Positions 54,299-62,597 of a DNA stretch of 64,000 nt are shown piece after piece. Source of the stretch: Halocatena marina. GTDB lineage: Archaea > Halobacteriota > Halobacteria > Halobacteriales > Haloarculaceae. The position numbers and the translations under genes are program-made. Location: NCBI RefSeq assembly GCF_025913575.1, contig NZ_CP109785.1:2666001-2730000 (forward strand), written 5' to 3'. Numbering within the stretch: position 1 is the stretch's first letter; each line of letters starts with the position of its first letter. Below the pieces are notes generated by a model, which saw only the letters and a program-made list of their open reading frames with translations, was not told the DNA's origin and did not search any database.

Positions 54299-55492
54299 TC
54301 AACAGCCAGCGATTGCATACAAGGTCGTGTTATCGGCAAGATACAGACGTTCATCGGCTGGCACGAGGATTCGAAAGTCCAACATGTCACTCCCCTTGGG
54401 ACCTCGATACGTGTTTATTAGACTGCCGTTGGCAGCGTCCAACACGAGTAATTCGTCGAGATAGAAACTATAGACGACACCATCAGCATGCGCCACGAGG
54501 GGCCCACCACCATACTCGCTGATGAACATTTCCCACTGAACGTCGCCACTTGCCCGATCAAGCGCGTACATCGTCTCACCAATAGCTGCATAAACGACGC
54601 CATCTCCGATGGCTGGCTGGCTAACGTTTTCAGATTGACCAGTCTGGAGCGGAGAGGACTCCTTGCTCCAAAGGATATCCCCTGTGTCGGCTGCTATCCC
54701 ATACAGGGCTGTATTAGTGGCAGCAAAGACGTGTTCATCAGTCGCGATGAGACGTGGGAATTCGTGACTGAGCTTGGTTCTCCAGCGACGCTCGCCTGTC
54801 GCTGCATCCAATGCAATAACAAAAGATCCAGATTCAGGAGTCCCGCTTCCGACGTACAAGGTTTGATCAGCAACAGCGTGACGGGCTGTTGATCCGCCGA
54901 TGTTACGCTGCCAGATTTTTGAACCGTCGGTTCGATCAAGGGTGAACAGCCGTGGTCCGGTTGCAAGATGGAGTCGTTCTGTCGTTGCCACCATGCCAGC
55001 CCCACTGTCTTCGACAGTCCACAGTTCCGTCCCGTCAGCAGCATCGAACGCACGGGTATACTGTCCACTCAGATAGACGGTCCCGTCGATACTAGCAGGT
55101 GGTCCGTTGTAGATATTTTCAGGGTTATCCATATCGACAGTCCAGCGTTTAGACCCTGTGGCGCGGTTGAGCGCGAACAATGTGGCAGTCCCATCGATAT
55201 TATCGACAAAATACGCAGACGCTTCATCGATGACAGGATAGTTACTCGCTCCTTTAAACATCCAAGCAAGTGTGAACAGCTGTGTTGGTGGGGACGCACC
55301 CATCGCGGCACTCGTATTTCCAGGCCCGCGCTGGTACTGTGGCCAGAGATCGCTCGTCGGCCTCGATTGAACCGCTGTTGCCGAAGATAGTTGCTGGAAA
55401 TTGTTTGATGTGTCTGCATGCGTAGATCCGATGATAGTAGTGCCACCGATAGTGCTGAGACTAGTTGAAACAAATGTACGACGATCAATCAT
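54299..55492 (-). CDS. Tat-exported PQQ-type beta-propeller protein
   Basis: A 397-residue protein with a twin-arginine signal (MIDRRTFVSTSLSTIGG) and seven PQQ-like repeats. They run LFALNRATGSKRWTVD, AFDAADGTELWTVE, LFTLDRTDGSKIWQRN, VIALDAATGERRWRTK, LYGIAADTGDILWSKE, MYALDRASGDVQWEMF and LLVLDAANGSLINTYR. Seven to eight blades would close a propeller. No PQQ-dehydrogenase catalytic motif is visible, so it may be a scaffold or binding protein at the cell surface. Divergent from the beta-helix gene with a shared AT-rich promoter region. Confidence 0.88.
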   Translation of the reverse strand: MIDRRTFVSTSLSTIGGTTIIGSTHADTSNNFQQLSSATAVQSRPTSDLWPQYQRGPGNTSAAMGASPPTQLFTLAWMFKGASNYPVIDEASAYFVDNIDGTATLFALNRATGSKRWTVDMDNPENIYNGPPASIDGTVYLSGQYTRAFDAADGTELWTVEDSGAGMVATTERLHLATGPRLFTLDRTDGSKIWQRNIGGSTARHAVADQTLYVGSGTPESGSFVIALDAATGERRWRTKLSHEFPRLIATDEHVFAATNTALYGIAADTGDILWSKESSPLQTGQSENVSQPAIGDGVVYAAIGETMYALDRASGDVQWEMFISEYGGGPLVAHADGVVYSFYLDELLVLDAANGSLINTYRGPKGSDMLDFRILVPADERLYLADNTTLYAIAGC

Positions 55493-55513
55493 CTTTCGTA
55501 ATCCCCCATATCA

Positions 55514-55523
55514 CCATATATAC
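55514..55523 (-). promoter_or_regulatory. TATA-like box of the propeller gene
   Basis: GTATATATGG on the minus strand, centred about 27 bases before the ATG at 55492; one half of the divergent promoter. Confidence 0.5.
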
Positions 55524-55572
55524 ATCGCTCAGACATATACAAATTTTGTAACCATTAAATTAAATCGTGCAT

Positions 55573-55580
55573 ATTATGTA
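55573..55580 (+). promoter_or_regulatory. TATA-like box of the beta-helix gene
   Basis: ATTATGTA centred about 27 bases before the ATG at 55604; it supports that ATG over the GTG at 55586. Confidence 0.4.
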
Positions 55581-55603
55581 ATAAGGTGCTGTTATTGGAA
55601 TGG

Positions 55604-57466
55604 ATGCCAGCAGAATTAGACGACCCATCTCCGCCAGATTCTCCTGTGGGTGGTGGACGTGAATACGGAGACAAATTCACCCCAGATGATGCCGATGAGG
55701 TAGTCAGCACGAAATCACAACTCCTCTCAGCACTCGAAGAGACAGAGTTCCGCTCGAAAGAGGACTCACAATATGTGATCTATATCGATAATAACTCGAA
55801 AATAGATATGACTGGTGAAAATTCACTTCCACTCGGTCATAATGTCACACTCGCAAGCGGCCGAGGAGTGGACGATGCTCGCGGAGCGCTCTTATACATT
55901 CGCCGAGATCAATGGGATACCAACCCGATTTTCAAATCGAGAAGGAATAATGTTAGAATATCTGGTCTTCGAGCTGAAGGTCCAAATACTCAGTACTTCG
56001 ATCCGGGTCCTGTGGAAGAAATAAACAACCGGGCAACAGCGGGATTCTGGCTCTTCGGTGAGAACACTACGATCGATAATTGTCAATTGTATGGATGGAC
56101 AGACGCGGCTATCGCCATTGGTGCGGCAACTCATATGCCACAAAACGCACGGGTTCGGTACTGTAGTATCCACAACAACCAGATGGAGGGCCTCGGATAC
56201 GGCATTACCGTGTACAACGGTAATCCAACAATTGATATGAACTACTTCGATCGTAATCGCCACTCAATCGACGGGTTTGGCTTTGCAACGTGTGGATACA
56301 AAGCCACAGCAAATCTTGTTGGTCCTCATCCAGTCGATCATGCCTTCGACATGCACGCGCTCACAGAGAATATTAGTGATTATGAGGGTAATCTCGCAGG
56401 TGGAACAATAATCATAGAGAGAAATACATTCCAATTTAACACACATCATAGAGCTGTTGATGGGCAAGCTGAGGAAGCGGTCAAGATTCGGGGACGCCCA
56501 GATGATGGGGTGTATATTCGAAATAACCGATTCTATCACCTTGAAGAGCCGGAGAATCCGCATGTTCATGGACAAGCATATCAACAGAGGATGCCAGATC
56601 CTGATGCGATCGACGGGTGGGAGAACCTTTTTACGTCTGATAACCAGTTTGGGACGGCGGTTTGCGGTGAAATCGGCGTGGAAACGCCTGCACAAGCATC
56701 TCGGGAGCAATGGCACACCGTCTCTCTCCGTGGTGTCTATCAGGATCCAGTAGTGATGATGAAATCAGCTTCGTACAAAGATCCGGAGCCATGTCACATA
56801 CGTCTTCGAAACGTCGAGTCGGACAGCTTCGAATTCCAGATTGGAAAATGGCTATATCAAGACGGATCGCACAAACCGGAATTTCTCTCCTATTTGGTTC
56901 TGGAAACAGGGACGCAACGAGCTAACAATGGAACATTAATTGAAACGGGGAAAACCAGCGTCAACCACGAATTCAAATCAATTTCATTCGAATCCGATTT
57001 CGATAGTCAGCCAGTAGTGCTCACTCAGCCACAAGTTGTGCAGGGAGCCCACCCTGCTGTTACGAGGAATAATAATGTGACAGCTGATGGCTTCGATGTT
57101 CGTCTTCAGGAAGAACAGCGGCTCTCGAATGGCGGACACCGTTTTGAACCCGTGGGTTACATGGCGTTCGAACAAGGTGTGATCAATTTGTTAAGTACTC
57201 GTCTAGAGGTTGGAAGAACCCCCACAGAGGTCACAGACGACTGGTATCGGGTGAACTTCAAAACCACGCGTGATACACCAGCATTCCTTGCGGATATACA
57301 GACGTTCAATGGAATAGACACATCCTATCCGAGATTTACTAATCTGAATAAATACGGAGTCGATATTAAGATCGATGAAGAGCAGAGCGCAGACAATGAA
57401 ACAGTCCACAAATACAGCGAATCTGTCGGTTATATCGTCTCTGAGAAAAAGAACGGACTTATCTGA
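55604..57466 (+). CDS. right-handed beta-helix protein with three H-type-lectin-like repeats
   Basis: About 620 residues. After an acidic/proline-rich N-terminus comes a parallel beta-helix (about residues 50-350) with inverting turns such as NVRISGLRAEG, NTTIDNCQLYGWTD, ARVRYCSIHNNQMEGLG and NPTIDMNYFDRNRHSIDG. Three repeats follow (about 368-455, 456-545, 546-620), each with a strand pair like DPVVMMKSASY / SYLVLETG, QPVVLTQPQV / GYMAFEQG and TPAFLADIQTF / GYIVSEKK. They resemble H-type lectin folds that bind glycans. No signal peptide is visible, although its partner is exported. AT-richer than neighbours. Related beta-helix proteins are lyases or hydrolases, but no catalytic residues could be assigned. 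Confidence 0.75.
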   Translation: MPAELDDPSPPDSPVGGGREYGDKFTPDDADEVVSTKSQLLSALEETEFRSKEDSQYVIYIDNNSKIDMTGENSLPLGHNVTLASGRGVDDARGALLYIRRDQWDTNPIFKSRRNNVRISGLRAEGPNTQYFDPGPVEEINNRATAGFWLFGENTTIDNCQLYGWTDAAIAIGAATHMPQNARVRYCSIHNNQMEGLGYGITVYNGNPTIDMNYFDRNRHSIDGFGFATCGYKATANLVGPHPVDHAFDMHALTENISDYEGNLAGGTIIIERNTFQFNTHHRAVDGQAEEAVKIRGRPDDGVYIRNNRFYHLEEPENPHVHGQAYQQRMPDPDAIDGWENLFTSDNQFGTAVCGEIGVETPAQASREQWHTVSLRGVYQDPVVMMKSASYKDPEPCHIRLRNVESDSFEFQIGKWLYQDGSHKPEFLSYLVLETGTQRANNGTLIETGKTSVNHEFKSISFESDFDSQPVVLTQPQVVQGAHPAVTRNNNVTADGFDVRLQEEQRLSNGGHRFEPVGYMAFEQGVINLLSTRLEVGRTPTEVTDDWYRVNFKTTRDTPAFLADIQTFNGIDTSYPRFTNLNKYGVDIKIDEEQSADNETVHKYSESVGYIVSEKKNGLI

Positions 57467-57667
57467 ATAGACATTATTGGCAGTGTATCAGCCGATAATG
57501 CTATTTTCTGTAGAGGATCGCTGTCGCGGCAAAGATGTTTGATCAATCGATAGGGACAGTGGGAAAGCAAAGCCAGACAACTGACTCGACCCAACCTCGT
57601 CCCGTGACTACCGGGAGCGTACGATATGTTGTTTCACACCATCCGAACGATGGAAAGGGTAACGCTA

Positions 57668-57675
57668 TTGTATAC
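57668..57675 (+). promoter_or_regulatory. TATA-like box of tRNA-Gln
   Basis: TTGTATAC about 22-29 bases before the first base of the tRNA. Confidence 0.5.
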
Positions 57676-57696
57676 CGAGAGGTAATCCCAGCGTGA

Positions 57697-57801
57697 AGTC
57701 CCGTGGTGTAGTGGCCAATCATAGCGGCCTTTGGACATGATACGGTTCGTCCCTGTCATGGAAGTCAGCCGTTGACCCCAGTTCGAATCTGGGCGGGACT
57801 A
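57697..57801 (+). tRNA. tRNA-Gln(UUG) with an intron
   Basis: Acceptor stem AGTCCCG (57697-57703) pairs with CGGGACT (57794-57800), discriminator A at 57801. The anticodon stem GCGGC (57724-57728) pairs with GCCGT (57768-57772); the loop is C-TTTGG with anticodon TTG at 57731-57733. T-arm CCCAG-TTCGAAT-CTGGG is complete. A 32-base intron interrupts the loop after position 37. Without it the tRNA is 73 bases. An intron in tRNA-Gln(UUG) is known in haloarchaea. Confidence 0.93.
57735..57766 (+). other. tRNA-Gln intron (bulge-helix-bulge type)
   Basis: 32 bases placed between tRNA positions 37 and 38, the classical archaeal site. CATGA (57736-57740) can pair with TCATG (57756-57760) to make the intron hairpin, leaving bulges at both exon borders for the splicing endonuclease. 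Splice borders are set by analogy. Confidence 0.75.
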
Positions 57802-57958
57802 CTCCATATTCTGCAGCGTGTTCTGATTGTGCATTGCTGTCGTTCAGTTTCTACAAGCAAATACTGAAGCTGTCCGATTGGATGCGGATCGGGATTACTG
57901 GTGGACTGGGCTTCAAAGAACAGCAATAGACATGGAGACGAAACCAGTGGACTCTGGA

Positions 57959-58693
57959 CTAGAGGTATGCTGCGTCCCAGCGTGTCGCTTTGCGTTGGTT
58001 GCCACAGTTATTACACTCTGCCCGACCCATTGAGTCCATTGCAATATCGAGACTGCTACAGTTCGAGCAAAAGTAACCGTACCGGTCAGTTCGGTCAGCA
58101 TCGTTGTAGGCGACGAGGAACGGTGCAACGCTGCCACGCTCGGCGTCATCGTGATCGATATAGACCTCACCTGCGCCATTTTCGGTAGTGACGGACTCGA
58201 TATCAGTGGGCTCGTCCTCGACGTAGATGTTCTCGACGTATTCGCTCCCATCGATCTCGATTCGTTCGTCGACAGCTCGTACGAGCCCGTGATCCTCGTA
58301 GAAATCGTTTCCTCCCGGATTGTCTCTGAGAACGCGTCCACGAAGCCGTGTGGCACCCATCTCCATCAGTCGATCGTAGATAGCGTGATAGAGACGGTTT
58401 CCGACTCCCTCACCTCGGTAATCAGGATCGACGTGTAGCCACAGGAGATCACCGTCGCCGCCTGGCTCGACGATATCGCCTTCAGCGAAGCCGACGACTT
58501 CGCCATCACGCTCGGCGACTAAGACGATCAGGTTGGGGTCATCGAGTTTCTCCGTCATCGTATCGACGTTGTACCATTGCTTGACAGCACTCTCGATCGT
58601 CTGGGGACTGAGTGTATACGAAGCTTCGAGCGATCGACGCGCTATATCGCGAATCGTCGTCCCATCCTCTGGTTTTGCTGGTCGGACGTCCAT
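57959..58693 (-). CDS. GNAT acetyltransferase with C-terminal zinc-ribbon domain
   Basis: A 244-residue two-domain protein. The GNAT domain (about residues 1-155) has VGFAEGDIVEP, the CoA motif LHVDPDYRGEGVGNRLYHAI (about 86-105) and NDFYEDHGLVRAV. The C-terminal part (about 185-244) contains YFCSNCSSLDI and ECNNCGNQRKATRW, a four-cysteine zinc ribbon of the DUF5816 kind. The ribbon may recognise a protein or RNA target. ATG start; divergent from the HD gene. Confidence 0.88.
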   Translation of the reverse strand: MDVRPAKPEDGTTIRDIARRSLEASYTLSPQTIESAVKQWYNVDTMTEKLDDPNLIVLVAERDGEVVGFAEGDIVEPGGDGDLLWLHVDPDYRGEGVGNRLYHAIYDRLMEMGATRLRGRVLRDNPGGNDFYEDHGLVRAVDERIEIDGSEYVENIYVEDEPTDIESVTTENGAGEVYIDHDDAERGSVAPFLVAYNDADRTDRYGYFCSNCSSLDIAMDSMGRAECNNCGNQRKATRWDAAYL

Positions 58694-58976
58694 ATTATGC
58701 TAATGTCCTTCATCAACAATAAACCCCACTGCCAGGGTGAAGATACTGTAAACGTCATTCGAGACGTCTAAGAGCCGTGTATAGCCGATCAATAATGAAA
58801 ATGTAACAACACGACAAGTAGGTTATAATTACTCACTGGTCGGCACGTAGTACAGTCAGTTCCAGCCTATTCTATTTTATCCCGATCAATTGGATTTTCG
58901 ACCAACGTAAACCTCAAGACTGTAACACCACTATAGACGAGCAATATGATTAATTCTCGGTATTGGGGGCGGTATT

Positions 58977-59675
58977 GTGGGGGTTGAGATACGCGAAAAT
59001 CCCGTAACAGACGACGAGTTCGAGGAAATGAAACAGTTCGTCCATGATTATCTCGCTGCGAGTGTGGAAGGAGAAGACGACGGGGGCCGGATGCGCTGGT
59101 ATCCGTGGCACTCTGCAGACTACCGGTACAACCACATCCTAAACGTCATCGATATTTCAACTCGGATTGCCGAGAAGGAGGGTGCGAACATCGATGTCGT
59201 TCGTGTGGCCGCGCTGTTTCACGACATCTCGAAGTTAGAAGTCGATCAGGACGTTCACGCAGAGGCTGGCGCTCGTGTTGCACGGGAGTATCTAAAGAGT
59301 CACGGCAACTATCCTTCGTCGTTCATCGACGAAGTGTGTGATTCTGTCAGAGCACATTCTTATCAGGGACCACTCATGGATCTCCCGCTCGAAACGCGCT
59401 GTCTCATCGAGAGTGATCTTCTCGATAAAGTCGGTGCAAACGGAATGGCGCTCATTCTTCTCCGGATGGGCTATGAAGCTCGCACCCACATGGACTGTTC
59501 TGAGATGATCGATCGCATCTTAGAGCGGGGCGAAGACGCGATCGATCGAATCGAGAGCGACAGCGCAGAGAGCATTGCCCACCAACGGCTCAAACGCGTG
59601 CGTTGGTTCCGTGAGTGGCTCGTCTCCGAAGTCGCCGAACTAGAACCAGACGGCGTCGACCACGAAGAGCGTTGA
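58977..59675 (+). CDS. HD-domain phosphohydrolase
   Basis: A 232-residue protein from GTG 58977. The HD metal set is complete: YNHILNVIDISTRIAEKEG (His), LFHDISKLEVD (His-Asp, about residues 80-90), RAHSYQGP (His) and ESDLLDKVGANG (Asp). Such proteins cleave phosphate esters of nucleotides or signalling molecules; no substrate can be inferred. The upstream spacer (about 280 bases) is AT-rich. Confidence 0.85.
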   Translation: MGVEIRENPVTDDEFEEMKQFVHDYLAASVEGEDDGGRMRWYPWHSADYRYNHILNVIDISTRIAEKEGANIDVVRVAALFHDISKLEVDQDVHAEAGARVAREYLKSHGNYPSSFIDEVCDSVRAHSYQGPLMDLPLETRCLIESDLLDKVGANGMALILLRMGYEARTHMDCSEMIDRILERGEDAIDRIESDSAESIAHQRLKRVRWFREWLVSEVAELEPDGVDHEER

Positions 59676-59702
59676 GCCGGAGAAAGCAAACGGTAGCCAG
59701 GC

Positions 59703-60368
59703 TCAGATAAACAGCCGTCGGAACGCATCGACGAGAAAGTAGACACCGAATCCTCCGAGAACGAGCGCACTCACACCGGTGATGAGTGGGGCGAGCGTTT
59801 GTACCCGACGCTCTGCGGCGACAAGGGTCACTGGAAAGCCCACGACCCAAACGACGATCCCACCGAACAGTCCGACGAGCAACACAGGACTCCCTGTCTG
59901 GACGACGAACTGTCCGGCAAGCGACTCTGACAGCGGTGCCAACACGTCCACTGTGCCAGGATCGAGCAGCGCAACGCCGGCCGTCAACCAAAAGAGAATC
60001 TGGTACGGATTGGTGACAGCAAGCACGAACGCTTTTCGAAATCCGCGTCCACTCGTGTCCTCACTACGAAAGCCATTATGAAGTTCGGTAGCCGTTTCGT
60101 AGGCGAAATACAACATGATGACGCCACCGACGGCGATCATCGTTGCTCGAAGAAGCGGCAGTCGCTCGATAACCGCAACGACGCCCAGCAGCGCACCTCC
60201 GAAAAAACAAAGATCAGCAGTCATCGCTCCCAATCCAGCACGAACACCCGAAACCCAGCCGTGGACGACGCTCTCTTCAGCAATAACGGCGTTCATCGGT
60301 CCTGGTGGAGCCGCAAGCGCTAATCCGAACACGACACCAGCAAAGAACGTCACGGGAAAATCCATCAT
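59703..60368 (-). CDS. LysE family translocator
   Basis: About 221 residues with six membrane helices. The LysE signature GLALAAPPGPMNAVIAEES (about residues 15-33) and the inner FVLAVTNPYQILFWLTAG (about 115-132) are clear. LysE-family exporters release amino acids or related metabolites. Start at ATG 60368 (a second ATG follows immediately). Convergent with the HD gene, 27 bases apart. Confidence 0.9.
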   Translation of the reverse strand: MMDFPVTFFAGVVFGLALAAPPGPMNAVIAEESVVHGWVSGVRAGLGAMTADLCFFGGALLGVVAVIERLPLLRATMIAVGGVIMLYFAYETATELHNGFRSEDTSGRGFRKAFVLAVTNPYQILFWLTAGVALLDPGTVDVLAPLSESLAGQFVVQTGSPVLLVGLFGGIVVWVVGFPVTLVAAERRVQTLAPLITGVSALVLGGFGVYFLVDAFRRLFI

Positions 60369-60494
60369 CTTGCTATAGACGCGTGATTGTGAAAAATCAC
60401 ACGTACGAGCGTTCAGCTGCGTGGGAATCTGACGCACCCGATCAGAACCAGCCCAATACTAGTAGAACGTGAAATTCGTTGCGGTCTGAGTGAA

Positions 60495-61667
60495 TCAGAT
60501 TCCTTGACGCATCAGGTGACTCCGGAGAAGATCTGCGTCTTTTCGTCCTGCAGCGGTGTTGATGATGGCAATTGTATCACGTTCATCGAACTGCTCGTGC
60601 AGTTCCCACGCGCCGCTTGCTGCGGCTCCAGCTGAGACACCCATCTCGATCCCTTCGTGGCTTGCGACGGTGACAGCACTTTCGAGGATGGTTTCATCAC
60701 TGGTTGCGATTGCTCCGCCGCCGCTCTCGCGGAGTGCATCGAGCACAAGTTCACTCCCGTTTGGATCCGGCCGTTCGAGATTGCCACACACAGTATCGGG
60801 AACCTCCCACGGATCGTGTGTGCTTGCGCCGGAGTCAAACGCCTCGACGATCGGCGCACAGGCCTCTGACTGGGCTGCATACAGCGGTGGAAGAGTGTCG
60901 ATCAGTCCGAGATCCCGGAACTCACGGGCCGCCTTGGCCATCCCGACGAGAGCAGCGCTTCCCTCAAATGGATAGAACACGGCGTCGGGAACCTGCCAGT
61001 CCAGCTGTTCGAGAAGTTCGTACATGATCGTCTTCGCTCCCTCGTGGCGATAGGGCGTTTCGAACGGCTGGACCGAGTACCAGTCTTCTTCGACCATCGT
61101 GTCCTCGTACGCCGCTGTAGCATCGTTGATCCGTCCCTCGACAACGGTCATATCGCCGCCGTGGACGTTGATCATGGCTTTCGTAAGGAACGAAGATCGT
61201 GATGGTACGAACGCGTGACTCGTAATTCCGGCGCGGGCAGCGTATGCGGCCACAGATTGTCCGGCATCGCCTGCTGTAGCGAGGGCAACGTCAGTCGCTC
61301 CGTGCTGTCGCGCGGCCGAAACGGCGAGTGCACTCTCACGATCGAGCAACGTTCCCGTTGGATTTGTTCCCTCGTCCTTGATGACACACCGCTCGATTCC
61401 GAGCTCAGCTGCGAGTGTCGGACAGTCGATAATCGGGGTCCCCCCTTCGCCCAACGAGACGAACTCGTCAGACGGAATCGGAAGAAGCTGTTCGTATTTC
61501 TCCGGGCCAAACGACTGGGACTCGAGATCATCACGAGAGAGATCGATCGCTTCGTAATCGTACACCGGATCGAGAATTGCACCCTCTGGATGGTGGCTGG
61601 TCGTCGCGTCGAACAGCTCATCCGCTTCGGGACAGAGAACACCCCTGAATGCTGGCGTCGTTTCCAT
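60495..61667 (-). CDS. threonine-synthase-like protein lacking the PLP lysine
   Basis: A 390-residue protein of the fold-type II PLP family, closest to threonine synthase by its layout. Where active enzymes carry the lysine (TGSFKDR), this one has GTNPTGTLLDRES (Leu at about residue 108). The phosphate/Asn loop reads ATAGDAGQS (about 130-138) instead of STGNTS, and the Gly-rich loop is YPFEGSAALVG (about 232-242) instead of GNxGN. The N-terminal zinc cysteines are also lost. Length and the rest of the fold (AAYAARAGITSHAFVPS) are intact, so it is a kept protein, probably a non-catalytic homologue. ATG 61667 is chosen over TTG 61691. Confidence 0.85.
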   Translation of the reverse strand: METTPAFRGVLCPEADELFDATTSHHPEGAILDPVYDYEAIDLSRDDLESQSFGPEKYEQLLPIPSDEFVSLGEGGTPIIDCPTLAAELGIERCVIKDEGTNPTGTLLDRESALAVSAARQHGATDVALATAGDAGQSVAAYAARAGITSHAFVPSRSSFLTKAMINVHGGDMTVVEGRINDATAAYEDTMVEEDWYSVQPFETPYRHEGAKTIMYELLEQLDWQVPDAVFYPFEGSAALVGMAKAAREFRDLGLIDTLPPLYAAQSEACAPIVEAFDSGASTHDPWEVPDTVCGNLERPDPNGSELVLDALRESGGGAIATSDETILESAVTVASHEGIEMGVSAGAAASGAWELHEQFDERDTIAIINTAAGRKDADLLRSHLMRQGI

Positions 61668-61862
61668 ACCAGTGCTATCCGTCGGACTCAACTAAGCACT
61701 GTTGACACGCCCGAGAGAAACAACGGACCAAGAGATTCTGGCACGACACACCGAATGACCATACTTCTGGATGATGTGCAGGACACATCCATCCAGTCGG
61801 CTACTGTAACGGGTGCATCGTCAGGAACGACTCGTTCGTTGGGTCTGAGCACAGATCGAGGG

Positions 61863-62456
61863 TTAGGTAGTATCATCAGAGACGGTCGCATAGGCCTCAT
61901 TCACCTGTTGGAACGCCTCAGGGTCGCCACCCATGTCGGGATGAACAGCTTTGACTTTTTTGCGGTACGCGGCCCTTATCTGCTGGTCTGTCGCATTCGA
62001 TGGAAGACCGAGGACCGCAAGAGCAGCATCGGATTCGTCCACGGATGAGTCCTCATCAGATAGATCGAAAGTCGGTGTCTCGAACGGAAGACGGTTCCCG
62101 AGGTAGATCCCTGGCATCTCGTGTTCGACGAGAACTGCGTGCGTCGATGAGTGTTCGATGGCGTAGAATGCGCGGGCGTCGAACGTGATAGCAACGTCGC
62201 GGTTCGGGAGATAGAACTCGACAGGCTGTTCATCGATGAGATGGTCTTCGACGAACGGTTCATCGATTGCGTGGAGATACTGTCGAATTTCCGTCCGACG
62301 GCGACCCTCGCCACTTCTGACCGCCCCGCCGGTTGTCCGGTCGGGGAAAAAATACGCCCCGAGTATAAAGACGCCTGCGACGACAGCACTCACTATGAGT
62401 CCGAGGAGTATACCGGAGAGCAGCCAATCGGGGATGTCTACCGGGACCAGTTGCAC
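61863..62456 (-). CDS. membrane-anchored protein with C-terminal J domain
   Basis: A 197-residue protein from GTG 62456. One helix at about residues 11-37 (LLSGILLGLIVSAVVAGVFI), a basic patch GEGRRRTEIRQYLH, a beta-rich middle (about 65-130), an acidic linker (DLSDEDSSVDESDAA), and a J domain (about 143-197) with LGLPSNATDQQIRAAYRKKV and the HPD tripeptide in VHPDMGGDPEAF. J domains stimulate DnaK. The reversed layout (J at the C-terminus) with a membrane anchor suggests recruiting Hsp70 to a membrane substrate. Confidence 0.85.
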   Translation of the reverse strand: MQLVPVDIPDWLLSGILLGLIVSAVVAGVFILGAYFFPDRTTGGAVRSGEGRRRTEIRQYLHAIDEPFVEDHLIDEQPVEFYLPNRDVAITFDARAFYAIEHSSTHAVLVEHEMPGIYLGNRLPFETPTFDLSDEDSSVDESDAALAVLGLPSNATDQQIRAAYRKKVKAVHPDMGGDPEAFQQVNEAYATVSDDTT

Positions 62457-62597
62457 AAGACACAGTTAGTGGAGCGAGCGTAAGAACTCCCCGATGCTAC
62501 ACGATCACACACATGAACAGCAACCAACGAACAGTGGATGGTGACAAATGAAACATGAGGATCAATGAGAACGTGTCTTCAGCACACTGCTGTCAGA

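Noticed and set aside
57467..58000. possible attachment site (repeat of the tRNA-Gln 3' end) near the accessory pair
   Set aside because: I looked for a second copy of the T-arm and acceptor sequence in the flanks and saw none; no integrase is present.
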